Source: a virus
Reading direction: 5' to 3' (one strand)
DNA: 30,134 nt
IMG/VR virus record: IMGVR_UViG_3300044988_000050
Span: 1-30,134 of that record
The notes below the pieces were generated by a model that was not told the DNA's origin, searched no databases, and worked only from the letters and a program-made list of their open reading frames with translations. Positions 1 to 7,276 of the stretch are shown piece by piece. Position numbers and translations under genes: made by a program. Position 1 is the stretch's first letter. Every line of letters starts with the position of its first letter.

Positions 1-39
1 GATTTAGCAGAATTAAGTAAAGAACATTTTAAAAAATAA
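1..39 (+). CDS. 3' end of a small coiled-coil protein (split by the contig end)
   Basis: These 12 codons plus stop are the C-terminal end of the gene whose complete copy lies at 29867-30046. They are in the window only because the circular genome was opened inside this gene. Do not count this as a separate gene. Confidence 0.85.
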   Translation, partial: DLAELSKEHFKK

Positions 40-127
40 ACAATGGCAAAAAGAAAAGCAAAAGGTTTAGGTGACACAATCGAACAAATCACGGAAGCCA
101 CAGGAATCAAAAAGTTAGTAGAGTTTG
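1..127. repeat. Left copy of 127-bp terminal direct repeat
   Basis: Bases 1-127 recur exactly at 30008-30134. The repeat cuts through the 3' end of one gene and the 5' end of the next, with no regulatory content of its own. Its length equals the largest k-mer used by common short-read assemblers, so it most likely marks an assembled circle and not a packaged terminal repeat. Confidence 0.9.
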
Positions 128-402
128 TAGCAGGTGAGGACTGCGGATGCGAAGAGCGTAAGAAGAAGCTCAACGAGTTATTCCCTTACAGAAACACGAA
201 CTGCTTAACTGAGGAAGAATACCAATGGCTAAATGAAACCAACGTACTTACCCAAGACACATTCAAACCAAGTGAGCAAACGAAACTCATCGCAATTTAC
301 AACCGAGTGTTTAATCTACGTCAAGAGCCTACAAGCTGCGCATCTTGCTTTAGAGAACTGGTATTTAAAATGCAGAAAGTTTACGCTGAGTACGAGAAAT
401 GA
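43..402 (+). CDS. Conserved small cysteine-bearing phage protein
   Basis: This 119-residue protein has a basic N-terminus (MAKRKAKG). It continues with a GDTIEQITEATGIKKLVEF segment and a DCGC motif near residues 33-36, then a further Cys near 54 and a CASC motif near 99-102. The N-terminal GDTIE...TGIKK...DCGCEERKKKLN pattern is one I recognise as recurrent in Bacteroidota phages beside the terminase genes. The paired cysteines could bind a metal, but no standard zinc-finger spacing is obvious. It starts three bases after the preceding coiled-coil gene and overlaps the next gene by four bases, so it belongs to the packaging operon. The function is unknown; a DNA-packaging or virion role is inferred from position only. 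Confidence 0.8.
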   Translation: MAKRKAKGLGDTIEQITEATGIKKLVEFVAGEDCGCEERKKKLNELFPYRNTNCLTEEEYQWLNETNVLTQDTFKPSEQTKLIAIYNRVFNLRQEPTSCASCFRELVFKMQKVYAEYEK

Positions 403-614
403 GATACTACATCTTAGACTACGGCAAAGACTTGATTGAGTACGCTCACGGAATCTCTGAGAGGATACGAAAAGACGGACACCACTTAATCGAATACTTT
501 ACAGATGCCGATGGTTTAATGTGCTTAGAAGAACTAACAGAAGACGAATTTTTAGACCACTTTAAAAAAATAAAAGATGCCTATACCGACTCCACTACCA
601 AAGGAGCAGAATAA
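399..614 (+). CDS. Hypothetical acidic protein
   Basis: This 71-residue protein starts inside the stop of the preceding gene (ATGA overlap), which indicates translational coupling. The sequence is charged, with alternating acidic and basic helix-forming stretches (YGKDLIEYAHGISERIRKDG, then LEELTEDEFLDHFKKIKDAY). It has no cysteines beyond one, no signal peptide and no membrane segment. I do not recognise the family. The neighbours are terminase-associated small genes. Confidence 0.7.
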   Translation: MRYYILDYGKDLIEYAHGISERIRKDGHHLIEYFTDADGLMCLEELTEDEFLDHFKKIKDAYTDSTTKGAE

Positions 615-759
615 CGAGTTTATTCAAAGATGTATGATGGATGACACAATGTCAAGAGAGTACAGAGACATTGACCAACGCTACGCAATATGCAGAGAAC
701 AACTAACAAAACACGAACTAACAAATGGCAAAAATAGGAAGACCAAGAATACTAAATAG
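577..759 (+). CDS. Small phage protein with RCM-D-x-EY-DxxQRYAIC motif
   Basis: This 60-residue protein begins MPIPTPLPKEQNNEFIQRCM and continues with a D-x-x-M-x-x-EY-x-D-x-x-QRYAIC block (residues about 19-39). I recognise this N-terminal pattern from many phages. There it occurs as a short stand-alone protein or appended to head maturation protease or portal proteins. Its biochemical role is not established to my knowledge. Here it stands alone between packaging genes, overlapping the previous gene by 38 bases and the terminase small subunit by 35. The last 15 residues are Lys/Asn-rich and lie in the overlap, so they may be unconstrained. Confidence 0.7.
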   Translation: MPIPTPLPKEQNNEFIQRCMMDDTMSREYRDIDQRYAICREQLTKHELTNGKNRKTKNTK

Positions 760-1168
760 TCCTGATGAACTATACGAACTATTCGAAAGATATAAGAGAG
801 AAGTAAAAGCCAACCCAAGAATCAAAAGCGTATTCGGTGGTAAAGAATTTGAAGAACGTGCAGAGCCACTTGAGAGACCTCTAACGCTCGAAGGATTTGA
901 ACTTTTTTGCTACGAAGAAATTGGAGTTGTAGAACAATATTTTAAGAATGCGGATAAAAGATATGACGAATATATTCCTATCTGCTTACGTATAAGAAAA
1001 GCCATACGTCAAGACCAAATCGAAGGTGGTATGTGCGGTCAGTACAATCCGTCAATTACACAACGATTAAACGGACTAACTGAGCGAGTAGAAAACACAG
1101 TAGTAACTGAGCAACCACTATTTAACTTTAATGTTTCAGGTAACAACGGCAATACGGAAAATCTATAG
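725..1168 (+). CDS. terS: Terminase small subunit (gp3-like DNA packaging protein)
   Basis: This 147-residue protein opens with MAKIGRPRILNSPDELYELF, the usual start of this small terminase family (GP3_package type). A helix-turn-helix-like N-terminal half reads PLTLEGFELFCYEEIG. The characteristic C-terminal core reads YDEYIPICLRIRKAIRQDQ followed by GGMCGQYNPSITQRLNGLTE. Family members bind the phage packaging site as an oligomer and hand DNA to the large subunit. It overlaps the large-subunit gene by 38 bases, consistent with a terS-terL pair. The tail after residue 125 is low-complexity and lies in the overlap. Confidence 0.85.
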   Translation: MAKIGRPRILNSPDELYELFERYKREVKANPRIKSVFGGKEFEERAEPLERPLTLEGFELFCYEEIGVVEQYFKNADKRYDEYIPICLRIRKAIRQDQIEGGMCGQYNPSITQRLNGLTERVENTVVTEQPLFNFNVSGNNGNTENL

Positions 1169-2291
1169 TCTCGAAAAGAGAGTTAAGATTATTCAAGGAG
1201 GTACATCAGCAGGTAAGACATTTGGAATCCTGCCCGTACTTATAGACAAGTGCGCCCGTGAAAAAGGCTTAGAGGTTTCGGTAGTTGCTGAGACCATTCC
1301 GCATTTGCGAAGAGGCGCGCTAAAAGACTTCCTGAAGATTATGCGTTGGACTGGTAGGTTCGTTGAGGATAGATTCAATGCTACTCTACTTAGATACGAA
1401 TTTGCTAACGGCAGCACTATGGAGTTCTTCTCTGCTGATAACGCATCTAAACTTCGAGGAGCAAGGAGAGACATCTTGTACATAAACGAGTGTAACAACG
1501 TAACCTTTGACGCTTACCTTGAGCTTTCCATCCGTACCAAGAAAGAGATTTACCTTGACTTCAACCCTGCCAATGAGTTTTGGGTTCATACCGAACTAAA
1601 AGACGAACCTGACGCAGATTTCATCATCCTTACCTACAAAGACAACGAGGCGTTAGATAAATCCATAGTACGTCAGATAGAAAAGAACCGAGACAAGGCG
1701 GCTACGTCTAACTATTGGGCAAACTGGTGGCGAGTTTACGGACTTGGAGAAGTTGGTATGCTTGAAGGAGTGATATTCGATAATTGGAAGGAGATAGACA
1801 AAGTTCCTGATGATGCAAGATTGGTAGGTATAGGACTTGACTTCGGATACACGAATGACCCTACTGCTGCGATTGAGGTTTATAATTGGAACGGAAAACG
1901 AATAGTAAACGAAATTGTTTACCGCACAGGAATGCTAAACTCAGACATCGCTAAGATACTGCCGTCAAGCGTTACTATCTATGCTGATTCCTCAGAGCCT
2001 AAATCCATCGAAGAGATACGCAGGTTCGGAAAGACGATTAAAGGCGTTACAAAGGGCAAGGATTCGATTAAATACGGGATTGACGTGATGCAACGTCAGG
2101 AGTATTTGGTTACCAAGCAAAGCACAAACCTAATCAAGGAGCTGAGAAGCTATTGTTGGGACGTAGATAAACACGGAGTAAGGCTAAATAACCCTGCAGG
2201 AGGCAACGACCACGCTATTGATGCACTTAGATACCACGAAATGGAAGCACTCGGACTAAATTCAAATTATGGACAATACGCAATCCGATGA
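1131..2291 (+). CDS. terL: Terminase large subunit
   Basis: This 386-residue ATPase-nuclease motor protein translocates DNA into the prohead and cuts it. The Walker A motif is GGTSAGKT (residues 23-30). A Walker-B-like strand, ILYINE, lies at 115-120, and the FNP coupling segment near 144-146. The C-terminal RNase H-like nuclease domain shows the expected acidic residues: D237 in GIGLDFGYTNDPTAAI, D286 in IYADSSEP and D364 in NDHAIDALRY. The length is normal for the PBSX/Terminase_3 type. The chosen ATG lies inside terS and gives about 20 residues before Walker A. The Walker B strand ends N-E rather than D-E, a variant I know in Bacteroidota phages. Confidence 0.95.
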   Translation: MFQVTTAIRKIYSLEKRVKIIQGGTSAGKTFGILPVLIDKCAREKGLEVSVVAETIPHLRRGALKDFLKIMRWTGRFVEDRFNATLLRYEFANGSTMEFFSADNASKLRGARRDILYINECNNVTFDAYLELSIRTKKEIYLDFNPANEFWVHTELKDEPDADFIILTYKDNEALDKSIVRQIEKNRDKAATSNYWANWWRVYGLGEVGMLEGVIFDNWKEIDKVPDDARLVGIGLDFGYTNDPTAAIEVYNWNGKRIVNEIVYRTGMLNSDIAKILPSSVTIYADSSEPKSIEEIRRFGKTIKGVTKGKDSIKYGIDVMQRQEYLVTKQSTNLIKELRSYCWDVDKHGVRLNNPAGGNDHAIDALRYHEMEALGLNSNYGQYAIR

Positions 2292-2451
2292 GTTGCCTCG
2301 TATGAAAGCAATAGTAGAGGAATATATCTACAAACGAACTGGCAAAAAGGTACATATTGTCTTTAATGATGTGTTTAGTATGCGTAAACATTCTCAAATG
2401 TTAGCACAAGCATACTCTTATGTCCTTGCTCAAGAATACAAAAACGATTAA
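2269..2451 (+). CDS. Hypothetical protein
   Basis: This 60-residue protein overlaps the end of terL by 23 bases. The sequence is mixed alpha/beta (ELPRMKAIVEEYIYKRTGKK, then VHIVFNDVFSMRKHSQMLAQ) with no membrane segment or metal motif. It sits between terL and the tail assembly chaperone. I do not recognise the family. The dense packing and intact frame support a real gene. Confidence 0.65.
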   Translation: MDNTQSDELPRMKAIVEEYIYKRTGKKVHIVFNDVFSMRKHSQMLAQAYSYVLAQEYKND

Positions 2452-2466
2452 TTGACTTATAACAAT

Positions 2467-3222
2467 ATGGAAATCCAAGTAAAAGTACCTACCTCACTAA
2501 ATGAAATCCCACTTAAACACTATGTGGACTTTCTAAACGTGCAGAAAGGTTCTAACGATGAGGAGTTTATTGCTCAAAAAATGATTGAGATTTTCTGTGG
2601 TATCCGTTTAGCTGATGTTGCTAAGATTAAACTTACTTCGCTCAACGAAATGGTGCTACATTTTACAAATCTATTCTCTGCAAAGCCTGAGTTTAAGCAG
2701 ACGTTTAAGATTGGAGATATTGAGTTTGGATTCATACCTAATCTTGAGGAGATTTCTTTCGGTGAATATGTTGACTTGGAGAATCACTTGCAGAGTTGGG
2801 AAACGTATAACAAAGCTATGGCGGTTATGTACCGTCCTATCAAAACACGAAGCAAAGACAAATACGAACTCCACGAGTACACACCAAGCAAAGACCATCA
2901 AGAGTTAATGCAGTTTGCTCCATTGGATGTTTGTATAGCAGCATCGGTTTTTTTTTACAATTTAGGAAGCGAGTTACTGACGGCTACCCTGAATTATTTG
3001 GAGAAGAACCTGAAGAAGGACAAGAGCCTGTCAACGACTTTAGCGAAACAACTCAATTTGCCAAAAGATGGGGATGGTATCAAAGCATATATGGACTCGC
3101 TAAGGGAGACGTTACTAAGTTCGATGAGATTACCAAACTTAGACTTACTAAATGTCTTACCTATCTCACCTTCGAGAAGCAAAAAAACGAAATCGAAAGA
3201 CGGCAACTTGAAAGACAATTAA
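2467..3222 (+). CDS. Tail assembly chaperone candidate, zero-frame product
   Basis: The 251-residue product starts at the ATG at 2467; an upstream TTG at 2452 in the same frame is less likely. Residues 1-160 form a soluble helical domain (e.g. IPLKHYVDFL, FIAQKMIEIFCGIRL) of a type I know from Bacteroidota phages upstream of tail genes. The nine-T run at 2948-2956 lies at codons 161-164. Past it this frame continues for 88 codons (FFYNLGSELLTATLNYLEKN, later GDGIKAYMDSLRE), while the -1 frame also encodes a plausible domain. The arrangement matches the G/GT-type chaperones that bind the tape measure during tail assembly. The assignment rests on position, the slippery run and pattern memory. 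Confidence 0.65.
   Translation: MEIQVKVPTSLNEIPLKHYVDFLNVQKGSNDEEFIAQKMIEIFCGIRLADVAKIKLTSLNEMVLHFTNLFSAKPEFKQTFKIGDIEFGFIPNLEEISFGEYVDLENHLQSWETYNKAMAVMYRPIKTRSKDKYELHEYTPSKDHQELMQFAPLDVCIAASVFFYNLGSELLTATLNYLEKNLKKDKSLSTTLAKQLNLPKDGDGIKAYMDSLRETLLSSMRLPNLDLLNVLPISPSRSKKTKSKDGNLKDN
2948..2956 (+). promoter_or_regulatory. Slippery T9 run, probable -1 frameshift site
   Basis: Nine consecutive T residues follow GG, read in the zero frame as GTT TTT TTT TAC. A one-base backward slip keeps Phe-Phe pairing in both sites and then reads TTA CAA TTT AGG AAG, entering an open frame that runs to 3230. The site lies in the gene directly after the terminase block, where tail assembly chaperone frameshifts occur in many phages. 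A homopolymer sequencing error is the alternative. Confidence 0.6.
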
Positions 3223-3230
3223 GAAGATGA
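2955..3230 (+). CDS. -1 frame extension of the tail assembly chaperone
   Basis: From codon TTA at 2955 this frame is open for 91 residues and ends in an ATGA overlap with the next gene at 3227. That overlap is the usual junction in this operon. The sequence contains FAKRWGWYQSIYGLAKGD, then VTKFDEITKLRLTKCLTYL, and a charged C-terminal helix. I recognise this WGWYxSIYxLAxGD...FDEVT pattern from Bacteroidota tail gene clusters. Fused to the first 163 residues of the zero-frame product it would give about 254 residues. A stand-alone start at the ATG at 2931 is possible but would begin in the slippery region with an unlikely N-terminus. This is the T-like partner in a G/GT arrangement. Confidence 0.6.
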   Translation, partial: LQFRKRVTDGYPELFGEEPEEGQEPVNDFSETTQFAKRWGWYQSIYGLAKGDVTKFDEITKLRLTKCLTYLTFEKQKNEIERRQLERQLRR

Positions 3231-3877
3231 CAGGATTTTACAAAGTATTAGAATTAATTAAGTGGCATTTCGACAATGACCCTATCGTAAACACAACTAC
3301 GGAAGGAGACATTTTTGAAGTAGACTTAAACAAGCAAACAATTTTTCCGCTTGTACACTTAATGACCAACAACGTATCTTTTGAGACTAACGTAGTACGC
3401 TACAATTTATCGTTGATTGCGATGGATGTAGTCAACATATCAAAAGAAGCTACTACTGATTTATTCAGAGGAAACAACAACGAGCAGGACGTATTGAATA
3501 CGCAACTGGCAGTATTAAACCGCTGCTACGATATGATGCTTCACGGCAACTTGTGGGATTTAGAGTTTGTTGTAGATGGTAATCCTACTTGTGAACCATT
3601 CACGGAGAGATTCGAAAACTATATGGCAGGATGGACAATGACATTCGATGTCTTGATTCCTAACGAGATGACCGTCTGCGATACGAGCGGTTACTCACCA
3701 TTTTGTCAACCTGCAACTGTAACGAACTCAAACCAAAGCTATACGGCAACCGTAGCAAGCGGAGCGGTATTGACTTTGCCTAACGAAACTTTGAATCTAC
3801 AAATAGACGGAATCCAAGTAGCGTCTTCTACTTACCCACCATTAAGCAATCAAACATTAAATTTAGTATGGCAGTAA
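3227..3877 (+). CDS. Tail terminator/completion protein candidate
   Basis: The 216-residue protein has an N-terminal 150-residue domain: FYKVLELIKWHFDNDPIVNT, DIFEVDLNKQTIFPLVHLM, NNEQDVLNTQLAVLNRCYDM, and EPFTERFENYMAGWTMTFDV ending in a Cys. This is a conserved family in Bacteroidota siphoviruses. Its size, and the 'FxxGWTxTFDVxIP' ending, suggest the small tail terminator/completion class, but that is inference. Residues about 155-216 form an extra Thr/Ser/Asn-rich beta-like segment (YTATVASGAVLTLPNETLNL). That segment resembles adhesion modules and may be a phage-specific addition exposed on the virion. The gene overlaps the fibre gene by 10 bases. Confidence 0.5.
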   Translation: MTGFYKVLELIKWHFDNDPIVNTTTEGDIFEVDLNKQTIFPLVHLMTNNVSFETNVVRYNLSLIAMDVVNISKEATTDLFRGNNNEQDVLNTQLAVLNRCYDMMLHGNLWDLEFVVDGNPTCEPFTERFENYMAGWTMTFDVLIPNEMTVCDTSGYSPFCQPATVTNSNQSYTATVASGAVLTLPNETLNLQIDGIQVASSTYPPLSNQTLNLVWQ

Positions 3878-5307
3878 CTATTAACATACCATCACAAGTA
3901 AAAACCTACGCTAATTTAGCTGCATTCCCTGCCTCAGGGAGCTTAAAAACTATTTTTATAGCTGAGGACACGAACAAAACTTATCGTTGGACAGGCAGCG
4001 TTTACGTTGAGATTTCAGGCGCTGACTTTTCAGGCTATGTACCTACGTCAAGAACCCTAACAATAAACGGAACTACTCAGGATTTATCTGCTAATAGAAC
4101 GTTTACTATACCTACTGATTTAACAGTAGGCACTACACCGATAGCTTCGGGTACAATAGGAAGAGTATTGTTTCAAGGTACGGGGAATGTGTTACAGCAG
4201 AGTTCGTCTTTATTTTTTGATTCAGTCAAAGAAAGTTTAGGATTAGGAACAAGCGATGTTGCAACGCCATTAGGAGCAAATAGAGGACTTGTAATAAATG
4301 GAGGTACTGCTGATGTACATTTACGGCTTCAAAACAATAATTCAGGTACTACTGCAAATGATGGTGCTTTATTAGGTTATTCATTTGGTGAAATATATTT
4401 GTATAATTTAGAAGTAGGTCCTTTAATCTTTGGAACAAGCAACACGCAGAGAATGCGGATTCAAGGAAACGGCAACGTCCTAATAAACACAACAACCGAT
4501 GCTGGCTTCCGTTTAGACGTCAATGGAACTGCGAGGGTGCAGGGAAATGCAACGGTTGCCCTTAATCAAAACGCACCGACAAGAATAAGTATTACAAATA
4601 CAACTTCGGGTAATGCGGCAGGTAGTGAATTATTATTAACATCAAACTCTTCGGCTTTATTTGCATTAGGAAAAGTAAGCTCATCTTATACACTTTATAA
4701 AATAATTGCCGCAGGTGATGGCTATGCCTTAAATACAACCAATGGCGATATTGCAATACTTAATGACTTTGCAACGGGTCGCATCAAATTTGCAACGGGT
4801 GGAGTTAGCACGGCTCAAATGACTCTATTCAGTACGGGCAACTTTGCCATCAACACCACCACAGACGCAGGCTTTAGACTTGACGTTAACGGGACTGCTA
4901 GGGTGAGTGGAATTCTTACTGCTGGCTCAACCATAAATCAAGGATTTACAAGTAGTACAACAAATGTCCTTTTATCTACACATACAAACTCAGCAATAAC
5001 AAACACGGGTATTTATGCTCCAGGTGGTGCATCATTTGGAGTTTGTGTTATAGGAAATAGAATGGCTAACGCTGTTCTTGATTGGCAAATGTGGGGTGGT
5101 ATAATAGTTCAAGCTATTGGTGTTAATGCAAGTTTAAATAGTTCAGCAATGTTACAAGCTGACTCAACAACCAAAGGCTTCCTACCCCCACGAATGACCA
5201 CAACACAAAAGAACGCCATTGCTTCACCTGCCGCAGGATTGGTAGTCTATGACACTACGCTAAATCAAATCAGTTATTACAATGGAACAACTTGGACAAA
5301 TATCTAA
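3868..5307 (+). CDS. Tail fibre / virion fibre protein
   Basis: This 479-residue protein is rich in Thr, Asn, Gly and Ser and predicted to be beta-rich throughout. The segment INTTTDAGFRLDVNGTARV occurs twice, at about residues 206-224 and 328-346, with diverged codons, so the repeat is old and selected at protein level. The C-terminus (about 436-479) has a motif common at the ends of Bacteroidota fibre and adhesin proteins: KGFLPPRMTTTQKNAI, GLVVYDTTLNQ and SYYNGTTW. The N-terminal 60 residues (SGSLKTIFIAEDTNKTYRWT) likely attach it to the virion. It probably contributes to host-surface contact. Its position among the first tail genes, far from the second appendage gene at 18284, means the phage may carry two adhesive structures. 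Confidence 0.75.
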   Translation: MAVTINIPSQVKTYANLAAFPASGSLKTIFIAEDTNKTYRWTGSVYVEISGADFSGYVPTSRTLTINGTTQDLSANRTFTIPTDLTVGTTPIASGTIGRVLFQGTGNVLQQSSSLFFDSVKESLGLGTSDVATPLGANRGLVINGGTADVHLRLQNNNSGTTANDGALLGYSFGEIYLYNLEVGPLIFGTSNTQRMRIQGNGNVLINTTTDAGFRLDVNGTARVQGNATVALNQNAPTRISITNTTSGNAAGSELLLTSNSSALFALGKVSSSYTLYKIIAAGDGYALNTTNGDIAILNDFATGRIKFATGGVSTAQMTLFSTGNFAINTTTDAGFRLDVNGTARVSGILTAGSTINQGFTSSTTNVLLSTHTNSAITNTGIYAPGGASFGVCVIGNRMANAVLDWQMWGGIIVQAIGVNASLNSSAMLQADSTTKGFLPPRMTTTQKNAIASPAAGLVVYDTTLNQISYYNGTTWTNI

Positions 5308-5317
5308 TAATAAAAAT

Positions 5318-5587
5318 ATGAAAACACAACCAACACAAGGCGTAGCAATCGAGCCGATTGTATACCCACTAAACGCAGGAACGGCAACGCAAATGTCCGT
5401 CTTAATTCTTAACTTTACTACCGAAGCAACCACTTGCACAACGTACTGGCAGTTGCTATCCGAAGACGGACTCCAACTTTCGCAAGGTAACTACACTTTG
5501 ACTGAGGAAGAGTTTGCAGCTTGGGGTACTGACAACAACGTCGTGAACGAGTATGTTGCACAAGCAATCGGAGTAGTAATCCTTTAA
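5318..5587 (+). CDS. Hypothetical structural-cluster protein
   Basis: The 89-residue protein reads from the ATG at 5318, which lies 10 bases after the fibre stop. An in-frame ATG at 5282 would overlap the fibre gene and add an unlikely N-terminus. The sequence is beta-rich (GTATQMSVLILNFTTEATTC, then TYWQLLSEDGLQLSQGNYTL) and ends in a hydrophobic IGVVIL. I recognise this pattern in Bacteroidota phage tail clusters but know no function. It could be a small virion component associated with the fibre. Confidence 0.65.
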   Translation: MKTQPTQGVAIEPIVYPLNAGTATQMSVLILNFTTEATTCTTYWQLLSEDGLQLSQGNYTLTEEEFAAWGTDNNVVNEYVAQAIGVVIL

Positions 5588-5597
5588 AAACACGAAT

Positions 5598-5747
5598 ATG
5601 TTAACGCTAACGGAAAAACAAGTAAAGCAATTGGAAACGGTAATCAGTCAGATGCCTACAATGTGGGGTATTCAGATTATCAACATCCTAAACGCAAAGG
5701 ACGAGGAAAACACGGATGCAGAAAGCGGAAGTACAGAAGGCGCTTGA
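5598..5747 (+). CDS. Small hypothetical protein
   Basis: This 49-residue frame begins 10 bases after the previous stop, behind an A-rich leader, and overlaps the next gene by 32 bases. It starts MLTLTEKQVKQLETVISQMP, an amphipathic helix, followed by GIQIINILNAKDEENTDAES with a disordered acidic tail. It is the only frame filling this gap. No family is recognised. Confidence 0.55.
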   Translation: MLTLTEKQVKQLETVISQMPTMWGIQIINILNAKDEENTDAESGSTEGA

Positions 5748-6240
5748 GAGGTTTAGAGACCACGTTGTAAGCGTATCTAAACGCAACCTAACGAACTCTA
5801 AAAAGAACTCGTCTAAGAAGTTGTATAACTCTATAAAGGGAAACATCAAGGCAATGCCTAATTCGTTCTCTATGGAGTTTACGATGGAAGACTACGGAGT
5901 GTTTCAAGATGCAGGGGTGTCAGGTACTAAAAAAAAGTACAACACCCCTTATTCTTACAAATCTAAGATGCCACCTGTTAAGGCTTTTGATAAGTGGATA
6001 GTTCGTAAAGGACTTGCACCAAGAAAGTCGGGTGGTCAATTTACCTCACGTAAGTCGCTTGCATTTCTGATTGCCCGAAGCGTATTTAGAAACGGAATAA
6101 AACCGAGCTTGTTTTTCACTAAACCTTTTGAAGCTGCCTACAAGAACTTACCGCAAGAACTGGTAGAGGCTTACGGACTTGACGCTATCGAATTATTCAA
6201 CGAACAAATAGACCAAATTATAAAGAATGGCAACAATTAA
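5716..6240 (+). CDS. Tail completion / HK97 gp10-like neck protein candidate
   Basis: The 174-residue basic protein contains LYNSIKGNIKAMPNSFSMEF, MEDYGVFQDAGVSGTKKKYN, and FTSRKSLAFLIARSVFRNGI followed by KPSLFFTKPFEAA. The order is an N-terminal helix, a central 'YGxFxDxGVxGTxxKY' strand region and a C-terminal 'RGxxPSxFFxxP' segment. It matches the HK97 gp10-like family of head-tail joining or tail completion proteins as I know it. It precedes two large tail genes. The call is from motif order; an alignment would settle it. Confidence 0.55.
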   Translation: MQKAEVQKALERFRDHVVSVSKRNLTNSKKNSSKKLYNSIKGNIKAMPNSFSMEFTMEDYGVFQDAGVSGTKKKYNTPYSYKSKMPPVKAFDKWIVRKGLAPRKSGGQFTSRKSLAFLIARSVFRNGIKPSLFFTKPFEAAYKNLPQELVEAYGLDAIELFNEQIDQIIKNGNN

Positions 6241-7276
6241 TGCAAGGAGTCCATACATCGTAACAATAAACGAAACAGGACAGATTGAGACCAAGTTAGA
6301 AATCTATCTTTGGAACGGCACAGGTTCAATGCCTGCTTCTCCTGCTTATACTTTAAGTAAGAAGATACCTTCGTCTAACAATCCTGCGACTTACTACGAT
6401 GTTGCGCCTTATATCCGTGAGTATATTGACCACGACACCTTACAAACCATTACAAACATTTTCACGGCTACTCCTACATCGCAATGGTGCAACGTAGGTT
6501 TAAAACTCTTCAAAAAGGTTACTACGTCTTTTATTCAAGTGGGTTCTACGCAAACGCATTTTGGTGTTGACGGATACGGATACTATGACGAAGGATACAA
6601 TCCTGCTTTAGGTAATTACTTGCTTACTCAAGGAACTTACACTTATAACTATGATTTAGGCGGTGAGTACGGATGGTTAACTGTGTACACAGGCAGCGGA
6701 AACTCGGTCAAATACACGAACCTATCAACGGGCGTAAGCTATACTACAGGTTTAACAAATAACAGATGGGAAGATGTGCCGAGGGTGTACCCTACTTATG
6801 CTGCGGTTGGAAACAAATTAGAAATCATTGACGGAAGCGCAAACGTATTGTTCAGAGCAACTTTTGTGCCTAAAGAGGAATGTAAGTACACCCCTGTAAT
6901 GGTTGACTTTGTAAATAAGTATGGTGCTTGGCAACGTGAGTGGTTTTTCAAAGCCAGCTACGATACATTGAACGTTGAAAACACGGAGTATAATTTAATG
7001 CAAGACACCTACCCTAACTACAACATCAAGGAAGGGCAAAGAGAGGTATTTAACGCCAATGGGAAAAAGACTATCCGTGTTAATACAGATTGGGTAAGCG
7101 AAAGTTTCAAAGAGGTTATTCAGCAGTTGATGTTATCGGAAAGAATCTTGATAAACAAACTACCTGCAAAACTAAACACCAAAAACACGGAGTTATTCAA
7201 AAGCATAAACACTCATATGATTAACTACCAATTAGAATTTGAGTACGCATTTGACGTTATTAATTCCGTAGTCTAA
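6227..7276 (+). CDS. Conserved tail/baseplate-type protein
   Basis: This 349-residue protein starts MATINARSPYIVTINETGQI, an opening I recognise from Bacteroidota phage structural clusters. The body is beta-rich with many aromatic residues (e.g. GYGYYDEGYNPALGNYLLTQ, YGAWQREWFFKASYDTLNVE) and lacks signal peptide or membrane segments. It precedes and abuts the 754-residue tail protein (TAATG overlap), and the tape measure follows two genes later. This suggests a distal-tail or baseplate component. No catalytic motif is visible. Confidence 0.55.
   Translation: MATINARSPYIVTINETGQIETKLEIYLWNGTGSMPASPAYTLSKKIPSSNNPATYYDVAPYIREYIDHDTLQTITNIFTATPTSQWCNVGLKLFKKVTTSFIQVGSTQTHFGVDGYGYYDEGYNPALGNYLLTQGTYTYNYDLGGEYGWLTVYTGSGNSVKYTNLSTGVSYTTGLTNNRWEDVPRVYPTYAAVGNKLEIIDGSANVLFRATFVPKEECKYTPVMVDFVNKYGAWQREWFFKASYDTLNVENTEYNLMQDTYPNYNIKEGQREVFNANGKKTIRVNTDWVSESFKEVIQQLMLSERILINKLPAKLNTKNTELFKSINTHMINYQLEFEYAFDVINSVV

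Noticed and set aside
1-127. True packaged direct terminal repeats
   Set aside because: The 127-base length matches an assembler k-mer, and the repeat splits two genes; kept only as a circularity mark.
2931-3230. Independent gene starting at the ATG at 2931
   Set aside because: Its first eight codons lie in the slippery region inside the chaperone gene and give a poor N-terminus; a frameshift product explains the open frame better.
4394-4401. TATATTTG inside the fibre gene as a promoter
   Set aside because: It lies in the middle of a coding region with no TTG at the right distance and no gene start soon after.
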